Assembly (NCBI GenBank): GCA_017860075.1
Contig: JAFNAH010000004.1
Location: 1-14,066, forward strand
From: Acidobacteriota bacterium
GTDB taxonomy: Bacteria; Acidobacteriota; UBA6911
Direction of reading: 5' to 3'
Length of the DNA stretch: 14,066 nucleotides
The notes beneath the pieces were generated by a model. It saw nothing but the letters and a program-made list of their open reading frames with translations. It was not told the DNA's origin and did not search any database. Below, piece by piece: positions 1-6,901 of the stretch. The position numbers were made by a program, and so were the translations under genes. The first letter of the stretch is position 1. Every line of letters begins with the position of its first letter.

Positions 1-315
1 ACCGTCAGTCAACCGCATCTCGATCCTGCCTGGGAAGGGTTGAAGGGGCGCGCAGAATCACTGCTGCAGTGCGGCGCAGAGGGCGGGCGGCACCGCCCCG
101 GGCTGGAGGCGACGGTGAGGGAAATGCTCTGCGTTCTCCTCCGGCCCGAGACTCATGCGGTCTATGTCTGCGGGCACCCGGGCACGGTCAGTAACACGGT
201 GCGCATACTGACCGCTCGAGGCTACGTCCCCAACAAGGACGTGATGAGCGAGAGGTATTTCCCTGAGCGCCCGGGGGCGCATCGCATCACCGCTGCAGCC
301 GAGCCGGGGCTGTGA
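1..315 (+). CDS. Ferredoxin-NADP reductase-like flavoprotein, C-terminal part (5' cut by window)
   Basis: The frame is open from base 1 and ends at TGA, so only the last 104 residues are visible. Near the start is TVSQP..PAW.G..GR, which resembles the segment after the pyridine-nucleotide-binding core in ferredoxin/flavodoxin-NADP reductases. The segment YVCGHPGTV (about residues 58-66 of the visible part) matches the conserved Y-x-CG-x-P-G-M turn that contacts NADP(H). It is followed by a helix and a short SERYFP tail, as in bacterial FNRs that end soon after this helix. The family moves electrons between NADPH and ferredoxin or flavodoxin through FAD; the FAD domain lies outside the window. 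The last ~12 residues are low-complexity and poorly conserved. It could instead be a related FAD/NAD-binding oxidoreductase subunit. It converges on the phosphatase gene, 68 bp away. Confidence 0.72.
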   Translation, partial: TVSQPHLDPAWEGLKGRAESLLQCGAEGGRHRPGLEATVREMLCVLLRPETHAVYVCGHPGTVSNTVRILTARGYVPNKDVMSERYFPERPGAHRITAAAEPGL

Positions 316-383
316 ATTGAGGCGTTCCGGGATTCAGCGAGACTCAAGACGTCGTGGAACAACCGGCGCATGAACGAACCTGG

Positions 384-1379
384 CTATGCGCTCCCCAAGC
401 TATCGCGGCGCCGGAGTGCCAGCACCGCGAGGTCGTCCGTCCTCGGCGCGCCCGCGAGAAACCGCGCCAGGTCATCGAGACAGGCCCCAACCACGGCGCG
501 GGGCGCATCCAGCCGGTGGGCGGATGCAAGCGTCGCGATCCTCTCCACACCATACTCTCCCGCGACGGGATTCCGCGCCTCCGACAGGCCGTCGGTGTAC
601 AGAAACAGGAGATCGCCGCGAGCCACACCTACCTTTTCCGTGGAATAGCTGCTGTTGCAGAAGAGCCCCAGCGGCAGGCCGCTGGCCTCGAGGCGGGTAA
701 CCTGCTCGTGGCGAACCCAGAGAGCCGGAAGGTGACCGGCGTTACACGTCTCCACTTCACCCGACCGATCCGCTCGGCCGCAAACGAGGGTGGCGAAGAA
801 CGCAGGCGTCGTGCTCTCGCAGAATACCCGGTTGGCCCGTCCCATCATCTCATCGAGCGGCAGGCCAAGGCCTCCCAGGCTCCTGAAGATGGCGTGAAGG
901 TGGGACATCATCATGGAAGAGGCAATTCCCTTCCCCGAGACGTCGCCCAGCGCAAAGAAAATGCCGCCGTCAGGCAGCGGGATCACGTCGCAGTAATCCC
1001 CGCTCACGGGTCCGACCGGTTCGTAATGGTAGCCGATCTCCCATGCCGGCAGGTCGAGGTCGGCCCTCGGCAGCAACTCACGCTGGAGCCGCCACGCCAG
1101 TTCCAGGTCCTGTTCGAGCGCTCGCTGCTGTTCGGAAGTCAGGTGATCAAGGCAGTTGCGAAGCAACGGATCAACGAGCAGGCGCCGCTCTTCGACCGGG
1201 TCGTTGCAGATTACACAAAGGCCGTAACTCCCGCGGTTCATCCGCTCGAGCGCATCATCGACCTCCTGAAGGAGGTTGACAAGCGGCGCAGGATCGGGAG
1301 CCAAAGGTATCGCGGCCTGCAGGCGGTCGCGCCGGTCGTGCAGCTGGTGTTTCAGGATGCCTTCGATTTGAGCGTCCAT
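384..1379 (-). CDS. PP2C/SpoIIE-type (RsbU-like) serine phosphatase with N-terminal DksA/TraR-type zinc finger
   Basis: This 331-residue, probably cytoplasmic signalling protein has two parts. Residues about 35-80 resemble the DksA/TraR zinc finger: a GSYGLCxxC loop (C55, C58) and a second pair C76/H79, so the fourth ligand is His rather than Cys. After a helical LQRELLP linker (about 98-103), residues 112-326 form a SpoIIE/RsbU phosphatase domain. Its metal-binding motifs are SGDYCDV (D128), LGDVSGKG (D146), FLYTDGLSEARN (about 255) and RTDDLAVL near the end. Such phosphatases dephosphorylate anti-sigma-factor antagonists in partner-switching pathways. I chose the ATG at 1379 because GAGAGG lies 7 nt upstream; an ATG at 1463 in the same frame would add 28 Arg-rich residues with no family likeness. 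It lies 117 bp downstream of the sugar isomerase-like gene on the same strand and may be co-transcribed. No kinase or antagonist is encoded nearby, so the target is unknown. Confidence 0.88.
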   Translation of the reverse strand: MDAQIEGILKHQLHDRRDRLQAAIPLAPDPAPLVNLLQEVDDALERMNRGSYGLCVICNDPVEERRLLVDPLLRNCLDHLTSEQQRALEQDLELAWRLQRELLPRADLDLPAWEIGYHYEPVGPVSGDYCDVIPLPDGGIFFALGDVSGKGIASSMMMSHLHAIFRSLGGLGLPLDEMMGRANRVFCESTTPAFFATLVCGRADRSGEVETCNAGHLPALWVRHEQVTRLEASGLPLGLFCNSSYSTEKVGVARGDLLFLYTDGLSEARNPVAGEYGVERIATLASAHRLDAPRAVVGACLDDLARFLAGAPRTDDLAVLALRRRDSLGSA

Positions 1380-1496
1380 GCCAGACCTCTCACTATCGCG
1401 TTCGGCCCGCGCCGCATCCCGGTTCAGGCCGGACGGCCGAAGCCGGCGAATCGGCCGTGCCACGCAAAATGCCGGAAAAGCGGACCTGACCGCCGG

Positions 1497-2501
1497 CTAC
1501 CGTGTCAGCGAGCGGAACTGCTCGAGGAAGATTCGGGCCGTCTTGTCTAGGTTTTCGATCGAACCACCGCCCTCCAGGACCTCGCACATCTCATAGGCCA
1601 CGTATCCCCGATAGCCCGCCTCCTTGAGCGCATCGAAAAAAGACTTGTAGTCAATGAATCCCTTCCCGAAAGGAACCGCGCGAACAACGTCCTCCTGTTT
1701 GAGGTAATTGACGATCGTGGGATCGTATCGAAACCGGGGCTGTTTCACGTAGTCCGCTACTGTCGTATAGACCATGAGCGGGGCCATTTTGCGAACCGCA
1801 TCCGCCAGTTCCTTGCCGCTCATTCCCTGGAGGGCCGGAGACCAGGCGTCGAAAGCGGCTTTGCAGTTGGGCTCGTTAACCTCCGTGATCAGCCAGTAAG
1901 TCGCATCCGGGTGGATGGCGATGTCGTGATGGTTTTGCACCACGAGCGTGATTCCGAACTCGGCGGCTTTCCGAGACGCCATCTTCAGGCCCTGCACGAC
2001 GGCCCCCCACTGAACATCGAACGGGATCCCGGGTCTCTCGTAGCCTGTAAAGACGCGGACATAGGGGCAATCGAGGTCCCGCGCAAGGCGCGCCAGTTCA
2101 CCGACATAGATCGCGTTGATTTCGGCGCTGGGTACGCCGGGCTTTTCCACGCCGGCCGTAAAATCCGGGTAGCCGGCCAGGCAAACGGGTTTGATCCCAA
2201 GTTCCTGCATCCTTGCTTTCAGCTTTTTCCGTGCTTCCGCGTCATAGTCGAGAGGAGCCAGGTGGGGGCGCTTCGACACGATCTCGACATGAGAGAATCC
2301 CAGTTCTTTCGCCTTGACCAGAAACTGGTCCAGGCTCAATTGAGCTTGACCGCGCCAGACACCTGCGTAGCTCACAGAATGCAGGACCGGCGTGAACTGG
2401 TAGTTCCGGCTCGGAGTCTGAGAGGAGGCGGCAACTGAGAAAAGAAGTACTAGTGCAGGAATCATCGTCACGGTCAGGCGCCCGGCGGTGCGCTTGCTCA
2501 T
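1497..2501 (-). CDS. Exported sugar phosphate isomerase/epimerase-like TIM-barrel protein
   Basis: A 334-residue protein starting MSKRTAGRL. A positive N-terminus and hydrophobic core (about 11-26) ending VAASSQ form a Sec signal peptide, so the mature protein should be periplasmic. The rest fits the xylose-isomerase-like (AP endonuclease 2) TIM barrel: GFSHVEIVS (E73), GIKPVCLAGYP (102-112), YVRVFTGYERPG (147-158), GITLVVQNHHD (183-193), FDAW (217-220) and YVAYEMCE (300-307, E304). E73, H191/H192, D218 and E304 are candidate metal or catalytic residues by position. Members isomerise or epimerise sugars or cyclitols; many exported ones in Acidobacteria and Planctomycetes have no assigned substrate. 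AAGGAG lies 9 nt before the chosen ATG and only 3 nt before an in-frame ATG at 2507. The open frame continues upstream to 3191, but only as antisense to pdxB. Confidence 0.88.
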   Translation of the reverse strand: MSKRTAGRLTVTMIPALVLLFSVAASSQTPSRNYQFTPVLHSVSYAGVWRGQAQLSLDQFLVKAKELGFSHVEIVSKRPHLAPLDYDAEARKKLKARMQELGIKPVCLAGYPDFTAGVEKPGVPSAEINAIYVGELARLARDLDCPYVRVFTGYERPGIPFDVQWGAVVQGLKMASRKAAEFGITLVVQNHHDIAIHPDATYWLITEVNEPNCKAAFDAWSPALQGMSGKELADAVRKMAPLMVYTTVADYVKQPRFRYDPTIVNYLKQEDVVRAVPFGKGFIDYKSFFDALKEAGYRGYVAYEMCEVLEGGGSIENLDKTARIFLEQFRSLTR

Positions 2502-2510
2502 AGGCATTCT

Positions 2511-2516
2511 CTCCTT
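2511..2516 (-). promoter_or_regulatory. Shine-Dalgarno AAGGAG of the sugar isomerase-like gene
   Basis: On the minus strand AAGGAG is followed by nine bases and then the ATG at 2501. The other in-frame ATG (2507) is only three bases away, too close for normal initiation. This site decides the start. Confidence 0.7.
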
Positions 2517-2534
2517 AAGGAATCTTGGTATCAG

Positions 2535-2540
2535 AGTATA
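2535..2540 (-). promoter_or_regulatory. Candidate -10 box TATACT for the sugar isomerase-like gene
   Basis: In the 132-bp divergent region shared with pdxB, the minus strand reads TTAAAC-TATACT about 33 bp before the ATG. TATACT matches five of six bases of the sigma-70 -10 consensus. No good -35 box lies at the right distance, so this rests on the -10 alone. Confidence 0.35.
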
Positions 2541-2584
2541 GTTTAACCGGCGCGGTTCTCCGGCCAAGGGAAAATCTGAGGAGG

Positions 2585-2613
2585 TTGCATTTGTCGGGGC
2601 GAGGCGGCATGAT
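2585..2613 (+). promoter_or_regulatory. Candidate pdxB promoter (TTGCAT, 17 bp, CATGAT)
   Basis: TTGCAT at 2585-2590 and CATGAT at 2608-2613 are separated by 17 bp and sit 20-50 bp before the pdxB start. Each box only partly matches consensus (CATGAT four of six). It is the best sigma-70-like pair in the gap. Confidence 0.3.
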
Positions 2614-2633
2614 ACCGCTTCTACGGGAAGGCC

Positions 2634-3800
2634 ATGATTATCGCCGTTGATGAAAAGATTCCTTACTGGGAGCAGGCATTCCCACCGGTAGGCGAGGTCC
2701 GCCTCTTCTCCGCCCGGAAGGTTCGTACAGCCGACCTCGGTGACGCCGAGGCGATGGTTGTTCGTTCCGTGACACGGGTCGACGCCGCGCTGCTCGAGGG
2801 AACGCGCATCCGCTTTGTGGGCACCGCCACGATCGGGATGGACCATCTCGATGAGAGGTACTTGAAGCAGCGTGGAATCTACTTCACCAACGCAGCGGGC
2901 AGTAACGCCAACGCCGTCGCCGAGCATGTCGTCGCAGCCCTCCTGCTCACTGCACGCCGGAAGGAGTGGAACCTGGCGCGCAAGTCGATGGCGGTGATTG
3001 GCGTCGGGCACGTCGGCTCCAGGGTGGTGCACAAGGCCGCCTCCCTCGGTATCAGCACAGTCCTCTGCGATCCCCCCCTCAGGGAGTCGACCGGAGACAG
3101 GAAGTACGTTTTTCTCGAAGACGTCCTGGACGCAGACATACTGACCCTGCATGTTCCGCTGAAGAAGGAAGGGCCTTATCCAACCTGGCACATGTTCGAC
3201 GAGGCTGTACTTGGCCGGCTAGCTCCGCGACAGTTCCTGCTGAACACTTCGAGGGGCCCGGTGATAGACAATCGCGCTCTCAAGCAGATCCTCCAACGAA
3301 ATGCGATCGAGGGCGCAGCGCTGGACGTCTGGGAAGGCGAACCTCGCATCGACTACGAACTTCTGCGCATGACGGACCTCGGCAGCGCTCACATTGCCGG
3401 ATATTCATTGGACGGGAAGGTCCAGGGCACTGCCATGATCCTGGAGGAGCTGTGCCGCTTCTTCGGCATCGCATGCACCTGGGACACCGCGGGGATCTTC
3501 CCGCCGCTTGCACGCATCGCGCCCGCCCCGGGCACAAGCGGTCTGGACGCCGTATGTTCCGTCGTTCTGCAGGCTTTCGACATTCTGGTGCCTGACGCGA
3601 ATCTGCGGGCCCTCGAGCGGCTCGCCCCGGACGTCGCCGCGTCCGCCTTTGACAGGCTGCGCAACGACTATCCGCTGCGACCCGAGTTCCGTCATTTTGT
3701 GGTGGAACTGGACGGGAGGAACGAGGATCTGGCGGCTCCCCTGTCGGGACTCGGTTTTCAGGTTTCCGCGGCTGCATCGGCGACTAGCCCGATGGCCTGA
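2634..3800 (+). CDS. pdxB: Erythronate-4-phosphate dehydrogenase
   Basis: A 388-residue cytoplasmic enzyme oxidising 4-phospho-D-erythronate, the second step of DXP-dependent pyridoxal phosphate synthesis. Collinear similarity to E. coli PdxB is visible by eye: a start like MKILVDENMPY, VRSVTRV (43-49), FVGTATIGMDHLDE (61-74), the Rossmann motif VIGVGHVG (121-128) with acidic D146 in CDPP, LHVPLKKEGPYPT (172-184), NTSRGPV with catalytic Arg207, LDVWEGEP with Glu236, and HIAGYSLDGK with His253. The C-terminal ~90 residues include FDRLRNDYPLRPEF, like the PdxB-specific dimerisation domain, which separates it from generic 2-hydroxyacid dehydrogenases. The length matches the family. A GGGAAGG-like ribosome site precedes the ATG. 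It stands alone, divergent from the sugar isomerase-like gene, and its last 17 bp overlap the convergent MFS gene. Confidence 0.93.
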   Translation: MIIAVDEKIPYWEQAFPPVGEVRLFSARKVRTADLGDAEAMVVRSVTRVDAALLEGTRIRFVGTATIGMDHLDERYLKQRGIYFTNAAGSNANAVAEHVVAALLLTARRKEWNLARKSMAVIGVGHVGSRVVHKAASLGISTVLCDPPLRESTGDRKYVFLEDVLDADILTLHVPLKKEGPYPTWHMFDEAVLGRLAPRQFLLNTSRGPVIDNRALKQILQRNAIEGAALDVWEGEPRIDYELLRMTDLGSAHIAGYSLDGKVQGTAMILEELCRFFGIACTWDTAGIFPPLARIAPAPGTSGLDAVCSVVLQAFDILVPDANLRALERLAPDVAASAFDRLRNDYPLRPEFRHFVVELDGRNEDLAAPLSGLGFQVSAAASATSPMA

Positions 3801-4959
3801 TTCTTCGCGCGGCTCTGCGGATCGCCAGCTGAAGAAGCACGATGGCCCCGCAGCTCACCACCGTAACCCAGAAACCTGCCCCAATACCCTGATCCTGCGC
3901 AATCTTGCCTGCCAGCCACGGCGACGTCATGCCCCCGCAGAGGGCGAGAACAAAAATGACACTGAAAGCGGTACCGGAGTGACTCGCGAACGCGGTGCCT
4001 GCCTGTGCGAGAGTGGTCGGAAAGATCGTCGCGAGTCCGAGGCCGACGAGTGCGACGCAGAGCGCCGCCACGGCACTGTTGCCCGAGAAGATCAGTCCGA
4101 TCGTCGACAGCATCGCGAGCAGGGCACCGCCGGCGACGAGGGTCGCGCCCGACATCCTTGCCCCGATCCGGCTCGCTGCCATCCGGCCGACCAGTACTGC
4201 ACCCCAATAGCCTGCAAGGGCATAGGCCGCGGCACTCTGACCCAGGTTGTGACGCTCCTCGAGAAAGCTCGAAACCCAGCCGCCGACCGTGAACTCGTTG
4301 CCGCTCTCAAAGAGAAGGAGGAACCCGAACAGGTACAGCAACGGGCTGGAGAGAACAGCACGCAGTTCAGAAGGCTGGAAACCTCCTCCATGTTTTGCCG
4401 CGGGAAATCGTGCGAGCACAAAGAGTGCGAACGGCGCGAGAGTCAGGATGCTTAAGCTGATCAGGATGAAACGAAGCCCCAGCGTGGTGATCAGGGAACC
4501 TATGAAAAACGGCGTGAAGAGTGCGCCGATACCGAAGAAGATTCCAAGGAGGTTCAATGCGCTCTGCCGCCGGTCAGGGCTGATATCGTTCAGGAGCGCA
4601 TTCGTGCCGCCGTTCAAGGCCCCGCCGGCAAACCCCAGCACTGACGTCGAAACGACGATTGAACTGTACGCCGCCGACCGTGAGAGCATGGCGAACGCCC
4701 CGCTGATCAGCAGGGCGCTCGCCACAAGAAGGAGGCGAAAGCCGAAACGGTCGCAGACCGGGCCGAAAACCAGCGAGCCCATCAACATCGCAAAGTTCAT
4801 GAACAGAAAAAGCATTCCGGCATCCACCTTCTGCAGCCCGAGAGTCAGGGTGAGAGAAGGCAACAGGGATCCCAGGGACGACATGACGACGCCGAATACG
4901 AAAGCGCCGGCAAAGATGGAAAGGTGCAGTCCCGGGTATGCCTCTGATTTTGCGTGCAT
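3784..4959 (-). CDS. MFS permease, probable sugar importer
   Basis: A 391-residue inner-membrane protein, mostly hydrophobic, with about 12 predicted helices in two halves. The major facilitator signature between helices 2 and 3 reads GPVCDRFGFR (66-75), fitting motif A (G-x-x-x-D-R-x-G-x-R). The first helix covers about residues 12-34. Its position as third gene after a ROK kinase and a SIS isomerase-like protein suggests that it imports the sugar those enzymes process; this is inference, as the substrate cannot be read from the sequence. I prefer the ATG at 4959, with GAGG five bases upstream. A GTG at 4992 would overlap the preceding stop as GTGA and allow translational coupling, but it has no clear ribosome site. 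The 3' end overlaps pdxB by 17 bp tail to tail, so there is no room for separate terminators. Confidence 0.88.
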   Translation of the reverse strand: MHAKSEAYPGLHLSIFAGAFVFGVVMSSLGSLLPSLTLTLGLQKVDAGMLFLFMNFAMLMGSLVFGPVCDRFGFRLLLVASALLISGAFAMLSRSAAYSSIVVSTSVLGFAGGALNGGTNALLNDISPDRRQSALNLLGIFFGIGALFTPFFIGSLITTLGLRFILISLSILTLAPFALFVLARFPAAKHGGGFQPSELRAVLSSPLLYLFGFLLLFESGNEFTVGGWVSSFLEERHNLGQSAAAYALAGYWGAVLVGRMAASRIGARMSGATLVAGGALLAMLSTIGLIFSGNSAVAALCVALVGLGLATIFPTTLAQAGTAFASHSGTAFSVIFVLALCGGMTSPWLAGKIAQDQGIGAGFWVTVVSCGAIVLLQLAIRRAARRIRPSG

Positions 4960-4988
4960 GATGGCCTCGGCTCGAAGGCTGGGCAAAA

Positions 4989-5750
4989 TCACCGCTTCGG
5001 TGCGCGCGCGTAATAAAAATCGGTGAAGGCCTGATAGACACTGTCCATGTGGCCCGGACGCACACCCGAAACGTTCGGCGAAACGAAGGTGGGCGGGACC
5101 TTCCCTTGTTCCGCCAGGCGCGCCGCCGTTTCGGCCACGAGCGACATCGCGATGGTTATCGCCGCCACGGTCGATCCCGCAGCGACATGTTCGATCTGTC
5201 CGACATCTACCAGGGCATCCTCCGGCGGGATGCAGTTGTCGATTGCGATATGTGCGACATCAGACAATTTCATACCGGAAGAGTGCTTCGCCTGCGCGAC
5301 CCGGGCATTCTGAAGCGAGGAGACCGAGATAACCGTGAGGCCTTTGTCCCGCGCTTCCTGTGCGACTTCGATCGGGGCCGCATTCAGACCACCGTGCGAG
5401 AAAACGAGCATGCAGTCGCGCGGTTCCAGCGCATAGCTCTGCAGGAAGACCTTGGCGTAGCCTTCGCGACGCTCCAGCCAGAGCAGTTCGCGGGCCCCGC
5501 CGGGGCCGATGACACTGGTCCACATCAATCGCGGGTCATAGAGCGGGTAGAAGCCGACAAAGCTCCCGTAACGGGGGAAAATGTCCATCACGGGCATCAC
5601 GCTGTGGCCGCTGCCAAAGATATATACCCGACCTCCGCCCGTAATGGACCTGGCCATCGCCGCTCCGGCCTTGCGGATAGGCTCCGATTGCGTTGAGCGG
5701 ATTTGCGACATCACTTCCTGGATTCGGGCAAGATAAATGTCGGCTGACAT
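4989..5750 (-). CDS. SIS-domain sugar isomerase-like protein (UPF0309-like)
   Basis: A 253-residue cytoplasmic protein that resembles the UPF0309 family along its length. It has a helical N-terminus, then VYIFGSGHS (42-50), the first phosphosugar-binding loop. ERREGYAK (93-100), PIEVAQEARDKGLTVISVSS (126-145), KHSSGMKL (155-162), IDNC..PEDALVD (170-182) and PPTFVSPNV (219-227) match the family pattern. SIS domains bind phosphorylated sugars, as in glucosamine-6-phosphate deaminase/isomerase and MurQ. The second loop reads FSHGGLN (117-123) instead of the more usual S-x-SG-x-N, so one phosphate-contacting Ser is replaced. The chosen ATG has a GGAG-rich site about 11 nt upstream; an in-frame start at 5786 would add 12 residues. 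It is the middle gene of a kinase/isomerase/permease cluster and probably acts on the kinase product, though the reaction is unknown. Confidence 0.87.
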   Translation of the reverse strand: MSADIYLARIQEVMSQIRSTQSEPIRKAGAAMARSITGGGRVYIFGSGHSVMPVMDIFPRYGSFVGFYPLYDPRLMWTSVIGPGGARELLWLERREGYAKVFLQSYALEPRDCMLVFSHGGLNAAPIEVAQEARDKGLTVISVSSLQNARVAQAKHSSGMKLSDVAHIAIDNCIPPEDALVDVGQIEHVAAGSTVAAITIAMSLVAETAARLAEQGKVPPTFVSPNVSGVRPGHMDSVYQAFTDFYYARAPKR

Positions 5751-5799
5751 TTGTGTAATCACTCCTCTCCTGAAAGGCCTCCGCAAGGAAGGCGTTGGG

Positions 5800-6735
5800 T
5801 TACAGAAAGCTGTTCATGGCGATCCTGGCGGCACCTATGAGCCCGGCGCGTTCACCCAATGCGGAGAGTTCGATGCGAACGCGGCGGGCGGCAAATGGCT
5901 GGCACCAGCGGACGAACTCCCGACGAACCCTTCCCGCGAGGTACTCGCCGGCCTGGAAGAGCCCGCCGCCAAGGACGACCATCTCGGGATCCAGGGTGCT
6001 CACCAGGTTGGCAATCGCCATGCCGAGATACACAGCGACCTCATCGATGATCTCCGTCGCGCGGCTTTCGCCGTCGACCGCAGCCTGAAGCACGCGCTGT
6101 GCGCTCCACCCATCTCCCGCCCGGGCCTGATCATCAGCCAGTCTCACGGCACCTTTGCGGCCGACAGCGCTGCCGGAGGCCTCCGCTTCGAAGCACCCCA
6201 CCTGGGCATACAACCCGGAAAAAGTCGGGTTCAGAGCCATCCATCCGACCGCTCCGGCGAGATCGTTGTGGCCGTGCAGAACATGTCCATCCGCCATGAT
6301 CCCCGCCCCGATCCCGGTTCCGACCGCCAGGAAGACGACGTCTTTGAGGCCCCTGGCAGCCCCGAGCCATGTTTCTCCTCTTACGTAACCGCTTCGATCG
6401 GAATCGAGTGCGATCGGCAACGGGAGCCGCTCTTTGAGCAGCTGCTCCAGAGGGATGTGATCCCATCCGGCTACGTTCGGCGCCCAGACGGTCCGGTCTG
6501 CATGGTTGACCCAGCCCGGCACAACAAAGCCGACGGCGGCGGTCACCACATCGCGCGGCGCGTGCTCGATCGCCTGCGTTGCCAAAACAACGATCTGTTC
6601 ACTCACCGAATCCGGCGATTCCCGGCTGGTGGGAACCGTTCTCGAATACTCGACCGAGCCGTCGGTCAGGACAAGGCCGCAGGCAATCTTTGTCCCTCCC
6701 ACATCCAGTGCCACAACTCCGCGTCGTTGACGCAT
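5800..6735 (-). CDS. ROK-family sugar kinase lacking the canonical zinc motif
   Basis: A 311-residue cytoplasmic protein of the ROK (repressor/ORF/kinase) family. It has no N-terminal helix-turn-helix, so it is a kinase type rather than a repressor. The phosphate loop is ALDVGGTK (9-16), the second nucleotide motif AVGTGIGAGI (137-146), and VVLGGGLF lies in the C-terminal part. The catalytic base aligns to Asp113 in LDSDRSGYVRGE, with flanking residues unlike the usual NDANAAALGE. The normally conserved E-x-GH reads A-V-G-W (162-165), and the C-x-C-G-x-x-G-C zinc cluster is reduced to VGCFE (C181), so the structural zinc and two sugar contacts are missing. I chose the ATG at 6735 because GGAG lies 6 nt upstream; ATGs at 6747 and 6765 are alternatives. 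It is first in a cluster, 49 bp before the SIS gene. Substrate unknown. Confidence 0.88.
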   Translation of the reverse strand: MRQRRGVVALDVGGTKIACGLVLTDGSVEYSRTVPTSRESPDSVSEQIVVLATQAIEHAPRDVVTAAVGFVVPGWVNHADRTVWAPNVAGWDHIPLEQLLKERLPLPIALDSDRSGYVRGETWLGAARGLKDVVFLAVGTGIGAGIMADGHVLHGHNDLAGAVGWMALNPTFSGLYAQVGCFEAEASGSAVGRKGAVRLADDQARAGDGWSAQRVLQAAVDGESRATEIIDEVAVYLGMAIANLVSTLDPEMVVLGGGLFQAGEYLAGRVRREFVRWCQPFAARRVRIELSALGERAGLIGAARIAMNSFL

Positions 6736-6745
6736 GATGCACTCC

Positions 6746-6773
6746 ATGCCGGCAGTCAGTCTCAAATGCCGGC
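6746..6773. repeat. Paired ATGCCGGC direct repeat upstream of the ROK gene (possible operator)
   Basis: ATGCCGGC occurs at 6746-6753 and 6766-6773, so the copies start 20 bp apart, about two helical turns. Each contains the palindrome GCCGGC. They lie 11-38 bp before the ROK start, where a regulator site would be expected. This rests only on the repeat; no regulator gene is present. Confidence 0.35.
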
Positions 6774-6901
6774 GCTATTCTGGCAGAGATTAAAGCGTCG
6801 CGCTACCACTTCCCTGAAGCCCGGGCGAGTGAACGGCGGCACGGCATTCTTCGCCCGCGGAATTGGTGGCCTGCCGGGGAGATTGGGAGTAAAAAGGGCG
6901 G

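Noticed and set aside
354..1550. A 398-codon plus-strand open frame opposite the phosphatase
   Set aside because: The minus strand carries all SpoIIE/PP2C motifs and the zinc finger; this frame is a GC-rich antisense shadow with no recognisable domain.
2502..3191. A 230-codon upstream extension of the sugar isomerase-like frame
   Set aside because: It runs antisense to most of the first half of pdxB, shows no similarity to the isomerase family, and the AAGGAG plus signal peptide at 2501 give a clear start.
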